Of a DNA stretch of 64,000 nucleotides, positions 60,201 through 64,000 are shown one piece after another. Source of the stretch: Paratinospora sagittata (taxonomy: Eukaryota > Streptophyta > Magnoliopsida > Ranunculales > Menispermaceae); the NCBI GenBank assembly GCA_035771175.1, contig CM069607.1:12024501-12088500 (forward strand). The letters run 5' to 3'. Position numbers and translations under genes: made by a program. Under the pieces are notes generated by a model that had not been told where the DNA came from, searched no databases, and saw nothing but the letters and a program-made list of their open reading frames with translations. Numbering within the stretch: the first letter of the stretch is position 1; each line of letters begins with the position of its first letter.

Positions 60201-62185
60201 AAAGAACATACGGAACAGTAGGACCAGTGCTTTGCTTCCATGTAAATGTTGTTTCAAATTAAAAAAGAGAGTGGAAAAAGGTGTGGGGATGAAAGGATTT
60301 TCTCCCTTCCACTGCTAAAGTGCTGAGCATAGTTATGTAGCCTGGCCCATAGTTAAGATGATTAATAATAACAGAAGACTGACATTCCTAAACTACCCAT
60401 CTCTCAAAACTTACTAAATGCTCTTAACATTCAGAACATGGCTTTTGAGTTCTGGCATTACCTCTCGTCTGAATTAACATGGTATTGTTTTGTCCCAGTC
60501 AGAAAACTAATTTGTTTGAGATTAGTTTTGTCTTAGAATGCCTTAGCGTGGACTTGACGTGATATCCATAACTTGCCCCTATGAGCTTTTGAATTTTGAC
60601 TCACTAAAGTTTTGGTAAGTCTAATTGTTGGCTTCTTTTGACTTGTCCATCATTCATTATTGATTCAGTTTTCCTTCCATTATTCACTAGTTAAGTTTGG
60701 CGGGGTCTGGATTGTTTGGGTTAATTCTGCATGAGCAACAAATGATCTGGTTTTCCAGGGTCATGTTCTAAACCAAAATGCATAAAAGAAAGTTCAATTT
60801 GTAAAAGAAACATATTATATTTATTGTTTTACTCAGTGTTGTCAAGGCGCGCGGCGCCTTGGGTAGTGGCACCGCCTAGGCGGTCTGGGGAGGTCTAAGC
60901 AAAAAATTTTTTTAAAAGGTTTTTTTTTATTTTTAATTTTTTTTTTGTTAATACCTATGAAATCCTCTCCTTCCTTCCACTTCGACTTCTGCAAACCCTA
61001 AATACATTTATGTATGTAATTATTAATTTATATTATATAAATTAATAATTATTTAATATATAAATTAAATTAATAATTATTTAATATATAAATTAAATTA
61101 ATAATTATATATATGGAGTGAGGGACCAATGAATAAATAAATAAAATTTTCAGGGACTTCTAAATAAATATTTTATATCCCGCCTAGGCCCCGCCTCGCC
61201 TAATTAAGGTTTACCGCCTAACACCGCCTTTCCGCCTTGACAACACTGGTTTTACTGCCTCCTTTTCTATCTACATGAGTTCTTTCATCTTCCTTATGGG
61301 TAACTATTTTATTTTGGTCCCACTTGATACATTTCTTCTTTCATGTATCGTTCTTCCCCAAGACTGTGAATTATGTTTAAAGAGATCGCCAACTTAAGTC
61401 ATTCTTTTATTCCAAAAATGAAACTTCCCACCAGATAGAAACATGCTCTATAGGAATGCTTGAGTTGTCTTCCTAGTTTTATTTTTATCTATTTTTCTCC
61501 TTTTGTCATATTTTAGAGATACATGCAACAGAAACTGTTTGTAAATACATGATTTCACAATTATTTTGATAAGTGTTAGCTAGAAGCTTTAGCATGATTG
61601 AAAGCAAAATGTAATATTACATGACAGGTTGTTTACTATTTTAGGGATCATTGCAATACAAATATCCTTGGATTCTCTATACATTCTTGACACATCACTC
61701 CAAACCTCCTAACTATGTGAAGCCTTTTTTCTTTTCTCCTTTCTGCAGTGGAAATCAGAGCATCATGGTATATGCTTGTGACTGTAGCAGTGAGGCCCTT
61801 GAAAGGGCTAACGAAATGATAGATACAGCTGACGAAGCCTCAATCAAGCATCGATTTCATCCATTTGTCTGTGATTTTGCTCAAAGTGTGTTTCCTAATT
61901 GGCTGGTCTGTAATTTCTGCAGGAAATCTTCTCTAAATAAGTCCGTTGATTGTACATCAGGTTGCCTTTTTAACCTTACTTGTGTAAGCCTTTGCTCTAT
62001 TCTAATGGCCGTTCCATTTTGTTTAATTCTTGATGTGAAAAAATGCATGAATCTGAATGACTATATGCTTTTGGATGTCACTTTGGTCTTCAGATGTTAA
62101 AGGAAATAAGGAGGAAGATCTAAATGGGACATCTTCTCCAAAACAAGCCCATTATTGCATTGGTGGAATGAATTTTGTTACTTTG
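48211..62185 (+). CDS. tRNA m3C methyltransferase, Trm140/METTL2-6-8 family (partial)
   Basis: Four exons fit together in phase: 48211-48405, 48689-48798, 61749-61960 and 62094-62185 (203 codons). All introns are GT-AG; the phases are 0, 2 and 1, and phase 0 after exon 4. The protein starts MGEKATKYFSKDFEWEEL. Motif I of the SAM-binding fold is LEVGCGNGS (residues 87-95), the acidic residue after strand 2 is in VYACDCS (Asp113), and HPFVCDF (about 139-145) and GGMNFVTL (196-203) follow. Family members methylate C32 of certain tRNAs to 3-methylcytidine. Later exons, with the C-terminal half of the fold, lie beyond the window. The exon 3 donor (CAG|GTTGCC at 61960) is my choice over GATT|GTACAT at 61951. 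Intron 2 is 12.95 kb and full of transposons. Confidence 0.88.
48799..51800. other. Intron 2, proximal part without recognised elements
   Basis: AT-rich intronic DNA. At about 50020-50420 there is a G+C-richer stretch whose minus strand reads partly as Gly/His/Asp-rich peptide with stops; I cannot assign it. The 95-codon plus frame at 50553-50840 and the minus frame at 51202-51450 have no domain. Confidence 0.35.
51820..52180 (+). pseudogene. LINE-C RNase H domain, 5' half (split by a MULE)
   Basis: The plus frame at 51939-52196 reads SLQRGFSLCVEYDLCPLKAR, then CDSKVLVSICINKGAIPW and SSITYWPRN. This order matches the RNase H domain at the 3' end of plant LINE ORF2 proteins, with the second catalytic Asp in 'CDS'. 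The frame is cut at 52181 by the start of a MULE. The expected continuation lies in the same frame 7.5 kb away, at 59657-59743. The first catalytic Asp region upstream is not clear. Confidence 0.6.
52181..52675 (+). repeat. Left terminal inverted repeat of the MULE
   Basis: It pairs with about 59030-59656 on the opposite strand. Conserved blocks, in order, are the terminal GGAGTTTTTGACATGATTGC, 'aacttttcaaaatattg', 'ggccagttga', 'atcttcatctaaatcata', a segment with repeated 'tcctcctcc..' and 'ctccgccattgaaggat', and 'ttaaattctttgcaatgta'. The arms differ by several indels, so the insertion is old. Confidence 0.7.
52695..54260 (-). repeat. Copia-like LTR remnant (minus)
   Basis: Read on the minus strand, its end is 'caattcaccccatcctcttgggtgtcc', the usual tail of plant copia LTRs, preceded by 'gaaaggctttccaaaccacgtaaaaatcttg' type blocks shared with 24836-25252. 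On the far side, near 54250, TGTTTTGATGCTAACAAACA may be its start. No flanking duplication was identified and no pol sequence is present. Frames at 53565-53780 and 53943-54131 have no domain. Confidence 0.45.
54361..54863 (-). pseudogene. LINE 3'-end remnant (zf-RVT C-terminus)
   Basis: The minus strand reads WNVVCLVVLWSLWKERNRCV and then VWENSQLLAFFWVVNSKLLK. This is the segment after the zf-RVT motif at the end of plant LINE ORF2. An A-rich 3' end is visible as a T run at 54361-54368. It is a different family from LINE-A and LINE-B. The earlier part of the frame (54863-54700) is not clearly LINE-derived. Confidence 0.6.
54864..55649. other. AT-rich MULE interior, no gene
   Basis: It includes variants of 'tcgtaagattcgaatcaaat' (from about 54790) and, inverted, 'cttacgatttacgattcgattt' (about 55417), suggesting a small inverted-repeat element of about 700 bp. 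Boundaries could not be fixed. Confidence 0.3.
55650..55860 (+). pseudogene. MULE transposase fragment
   Basis: The plus strand encodes AVNANSHVLPLAFALVEVES, then LDNWG, a stop (TGA where TGG, Trp, is expected), then FLKQLRV...DDICLINDCHKGRLSAI. This is the central block of the MULE transposase domain, with the D-x-H (NDCH) segment of the catalytic core. Only about 70 residues survive, and the stop codon makes it dead. Its location inside the long-TIR element at 52181-59656 is what identifies that element as a MULE. Confidence 0.8.
56072..58891 (-). pseudogene. LINE-B ORF2 remnant: reverse transcriptase and zf-RVT
   Basis: An open frame of 294 codons (58891-58007) covers the linker (GNKAPGPDGFT) and the first part of the reverse transcriptase (FKADFANAHDTIDW, RQGDPLSLFLF) and is then cut by the MITE. 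After the MITE the frame resumes with QYADDTLFFL, so the YADD box, lost in LINE-A, is intact here; a stop follows soon after. Thumb sequence is at about 57419-57093. A zf-RVT domain (CVLCYQDMETIGHLFFNC) lies in a 156-codon open frame at 56542-56072. Frameshifts between the blocks and the missing endonuclease make it nonfunctional. Confidence 0.85.
57736..58048. mobile_element. hAT MITE copy 1 (313 bp, in LINE-B)
   Basis: The ends are CAGTGTTGTCAAGG and CCTTGACAACACTG, a perfect 14-bp terminal inverted repeat starting with the hAT-type CAGTG. The flanks are GACCATAT at 57728-57735 and GACCATAT at 58049-58056, an exact 8-bp target duplication. Just inside, 'gccccgcctaagccccttgggtagtggcaccgcc' is G+C-rich while the middle is AT-rich. 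It splits the LINE-B reverse transcriptase just before the YADD box. Confidence 0.92.
58949..59029. other. MULE interior beyond LINE-B
   Basis: A short AT-rich stretch between the second CTTAGACTT copy and the right MULE terminal repeat. No feature. Confidence 0.4.
59030..59656 (-). repeat. Right terminal inverted repeat of the MULE
   Basis: Complement of the left arm. It is about 130 bp longer, owing to insertions in the GA-rich 'gaggaggaggagtcgcaa' segment and around 59340-59500, where there is also a short inverted repeat: GATACCTTCAATATTGACG and CGTTAATACTGAAGGTATC. Apparent frames at 59161-59361 are low-complexity. Confidence 0.7.
59657..59747 (+). pseudogene. LINE-C RNase H domain, 3' end (beyond the MULE)
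   Basis: From the second target duplication the plus frame reads NCLANALAAYKGEQ and ends at a stop at 59745-59747. In RNase H domains of plant LINEs the 'R-E-x-N-x-x-A-D-x-L-A' segment lies near the C-terminus, so this is the sequence missing from 51820-52180, in the same frame. The usual Asp before the last Leu-Ala is Asn here. The MITE at 59741-60117 abuts it. Confidence 0.55.
59741..60117. mobile_element. MITE family M, single copy (377 bp)
   Basis: It starts CTATTCTAATAGCTGAGAAA and ends TTTTCTCACCTATCGAATAA, which are imperfect inverted repeats. Internal blocks (TCTCAAG, 'attatttgattgtgcatgaaa', 'aacataatcaataacac', 'caatcaaacacacaac') occur in the same order in the two copies at 46911-47616. 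No transposase. Confidence 0.6.
60118..60833. other. Intron 2, plain intronic DNA
   Basis: No element recognised. The frame at 60133-60318 is not a gene. Confidence 0.4.
60834..61248. mobile_element. hAT MITE copy 2 (415 bp)
   Basis: Ends CAGTGTTGTCAAGG / CCTTGACAACACTG as in copy 1, with an exact 8-bp duplication GTTTTACT at 60826-60833 and 61249-61256. The internal sequence is collinear with 57736-58048 ('ttgggtagtggcaccgcctag', 'ggagtgagggaccaatgaataaa', 'tattttatatcccgcct') but has an extra TTAATAATTA/ATATAAATTA-type repeat that accounts for the 100-bp length difference. Confidence 0.92.
61249..61748. other. Intron 2, distal end
   Basis: Intronic DNA up to the acceptor TTTCTGCAG at 61740-61748. 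A frame opens upstream of exon 3 but is noncoding by the splice reading. Confidence 0.5.
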
Positions 62186-64000
62186 GTTAGTGGAGTTTTT
62201 CTCTAGTCGATTTCGTTCTTATACTTTATTTCTTTTATGTGAAGAATATATTTAGCAGTATTCATTGATGGCTTTGTCAAGTGAAAGACTTCTTATCATG
62301 ATTAAAAATTCCACTTCATCCTATATTTGCATCACTTAAGATTCAAATTTTATTTGATGTAGATTTTTTTTAACAAAAATCATCTTAAAGAAATCTTAAG
62401 AATTTAAAATTTTACCCAAATATTAAATATGTTTATATTTCTTGATATGCAAAAAGAAGCATAATTATACACTTAGAATACTATGAATCATAAGCTAAAG
62501 TTTATCTTGTTAATCTTCTTCTTGGAATCAAAATTTCAAAGAAAATGACTATTCTATGGCTAATGAACGCCTTAAGCATTTTCTTTGTACTTCGTTTAAA
62601 AAATTGAATGCTCGAGTCTCTGGCCCTTTTCGAATCCTCCACAAACTATGACCTAATGCTTATTTACTTGATTTGCCAAATATGTTAGTCTAACTATCAT
62701 TATGGAGTGTATTCGTTTTCTTGTCGAGATACTTTTAGGCCCCCTACTTTGCCGATAAGTATTCTTACAAGTGTCATTTCAACTTTTCCATTATCAATGT
62801 TGAAGATTCTTCAATTTCAATTGCTTGCGTTGGATCTTATTGAGGATGTGCTTGAGTTTGATATTGTTATTGGTGGCTTTTGGAATTATTTGATCAAGCT
62901 GAAATGATCCTCCATTTAATGCTTACTTGGATGAGTTTCCTTATTTTGAGCTTGACCTTTTTAAGTAGTAACATCACCCTTTCTCATCAGAATTGAGTTC
63001 TCTGAAGTTGGAGAGAATTGGTGCAGATCACATTGGTCTAAAGGTTCCAATTCTGCATTATTATCATTGGCAATACAAATCTCATGTGCATTATATTTAT
63101 TACGAATTTAATTAAAAGTTTGATTTTGAGATTTTATTGGATTTTGATTTAGGAGTTTAAGACCATTAAGACTTTTTTCTAATTTCAACAGAAGTTAAAT
63201 AGGTGTCTGGTGTAATTTTGAAGAGAGTGAATATAGGGATTCCATCGTGTTGATTACAATTCGTATTAAATCTCATATCATTTCTCCTTCCTTCCTTCCT
63301 TCCTCTTGCTATATCACAATATCCATAAATTCATGGAATTTGAGTTATAATTTTACACATGGCCATTTGGCCAAATTGATATCTCATTTGGCAATTTAGC
63401 ATAGTTGGTCTTTTCACCAAGTATATAGTCGTTAAGAATTGATTTCATTCTGAAACTTGTAACCTAATTAATAGTCCAAACTAACAATAAAATGTGTGAG
63501 CCATAATTGTTCATTTCTACCAATCTTTTAGTTTATCATGAAGATTAAAATTAGTTGATTTTTGAAGATGATTTTCTTGTTGAAGAACTAATCCTCAACA
63601 AAAATCAGCTCATGCTAAACTTTTCTATAGGGAAAACAGTTGTTAAGTTATGCCCAATTGCTTTAAATAATATTATGTTCATCTATATTTGAATACTAAA
63701 TCATATTATGATTATCTATACTGACACGAAATTATATTTAGATCTTAAACTTTTCGGTTAAGATACTATGTTTGATATGAATTATTTGAATTGCTTGGAC
63801 TATATATTTGAATCATGATTGGATTCATTATGAGACTGAAATGTATTGGGATTTTGTTGAAGATTCAAATATTTTTCCTTTGGACTCTAATTGTGAATGG
63901 TAAGATTCACAGATTTGAATTAGGTTTCTTACAATCATGGATTGATAACTTAGTGACATTGTATTTAGTTTTGTTTATCTATCCTTTTCTTATTTTCTTT
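62186..64000. other. Intron 4 of the methyltransferase gene (continues)
   Basis: No continuation of the methyltransferase (expected after GGMNFVTL) was found to the window edge, so this is intron sequence of at least 1.8 kb. It contains a gypsy remnant at about 62560-62830. A TTCC tetranucleotide run lies near 63288-63303. Confidence 0.5.
62560..62830 (+). pseudogene. Gypsy integrase C-terminal scrap
   Basis: The plus strand reads FKKLNARVSGPFRILHKL, a stop, then PNAYLLDLP, and about 110 bp later, in another frame, INVEDSS. This is the order of the integrase C-terminal domain of gypsy elements (GPF...NAY.LDLP...FNV.DL). No flanking LTR seen. It is a short, much decayed fragment inside the intron. 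Confidence 0.6.

Overview
This window is nuclear DNA of a flowering plant, almost certainly a eudicot. It is AT-rich, has GT-AG introns, and carries a LOB-domain transcription factor, plant L1-type LINEs whose ORF1 looks like DUF4283, Ty3/gypsy and Ty1/copia remnants, and hAT, MULE and CACTA DNA transposons. The style of the LINE proteins recalls Cucurbitaceae, but that is a weak inference. Only two host genes are supported, both on the + strand: an LBD29/LBD16-like gene (two exons, 30450-31439, 260 aa) and the first four coding exons of a Trm140/METTL-type tRNA m3C methyltransferase gene (48211-62185, running off the right edge). Everything else is transposon debris, microsatellites and AT-rich spacer.

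Layout. 1-8.0 kb: spacer, a gypsy 3' end (integrase remnant, polypurine tract, 579-bp LTR) and a noncoding LTR-family copy. 8.0-12 kb: a CACTA-type terminus, then a 3.0-kb solo LTR with a 5-bp target duplication. 12-22 kb: LTR-like DNA, a second copy of the LTR family in the opposite orientation, a decayed gypsy gag-protease, a decayed ORF of a repeat-borne plant protein, and a 5' LTR with its tRNA-Met primer site. 22-27.9 kb: a ~60-bp minisatellite, a dispersed repeat, an LTR tail and a LINE RNase H remnant. 27.9-31.4 kb: a solo LTR (TSD TAATT) 1.2 kb upstream of the LBD gene. 32-39 kb: a CACTA-like end, degenerate arrays and a hAT MITE. 39.1-46.9 kb: an apparently full-length but dead LINE (LINE-A), split by a solo LTR (TSD GAGTA). 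46.9-47.6 kb: an inverted pair of MITEs. 48.2-64 kb: the methyltransferase gene.

The most informative structure is the 12.95-kb second intron of the methyltransferase gene. Target-site duplications show serial nesting: a LINE RNase H remnant was split by a 7.5-kb MULE with ~0.5-kb terminal inverted repeats; the MULE received a 5'-truncated LINE (LINE-B, TSD CTTAGACTT); and LINE-B received a hAT MITE (TSD GACCATAT). A second MITE of that family sits in the same intron (TSD GTTTTACT). The splice phases still match across the intron, so the gene may well be functional. I see no CRISPR, operon, tRNA, rRNA or clearly new biochemical system. The novelty lies in the insertion stratigraphy and in some unexplained repeat arrays.
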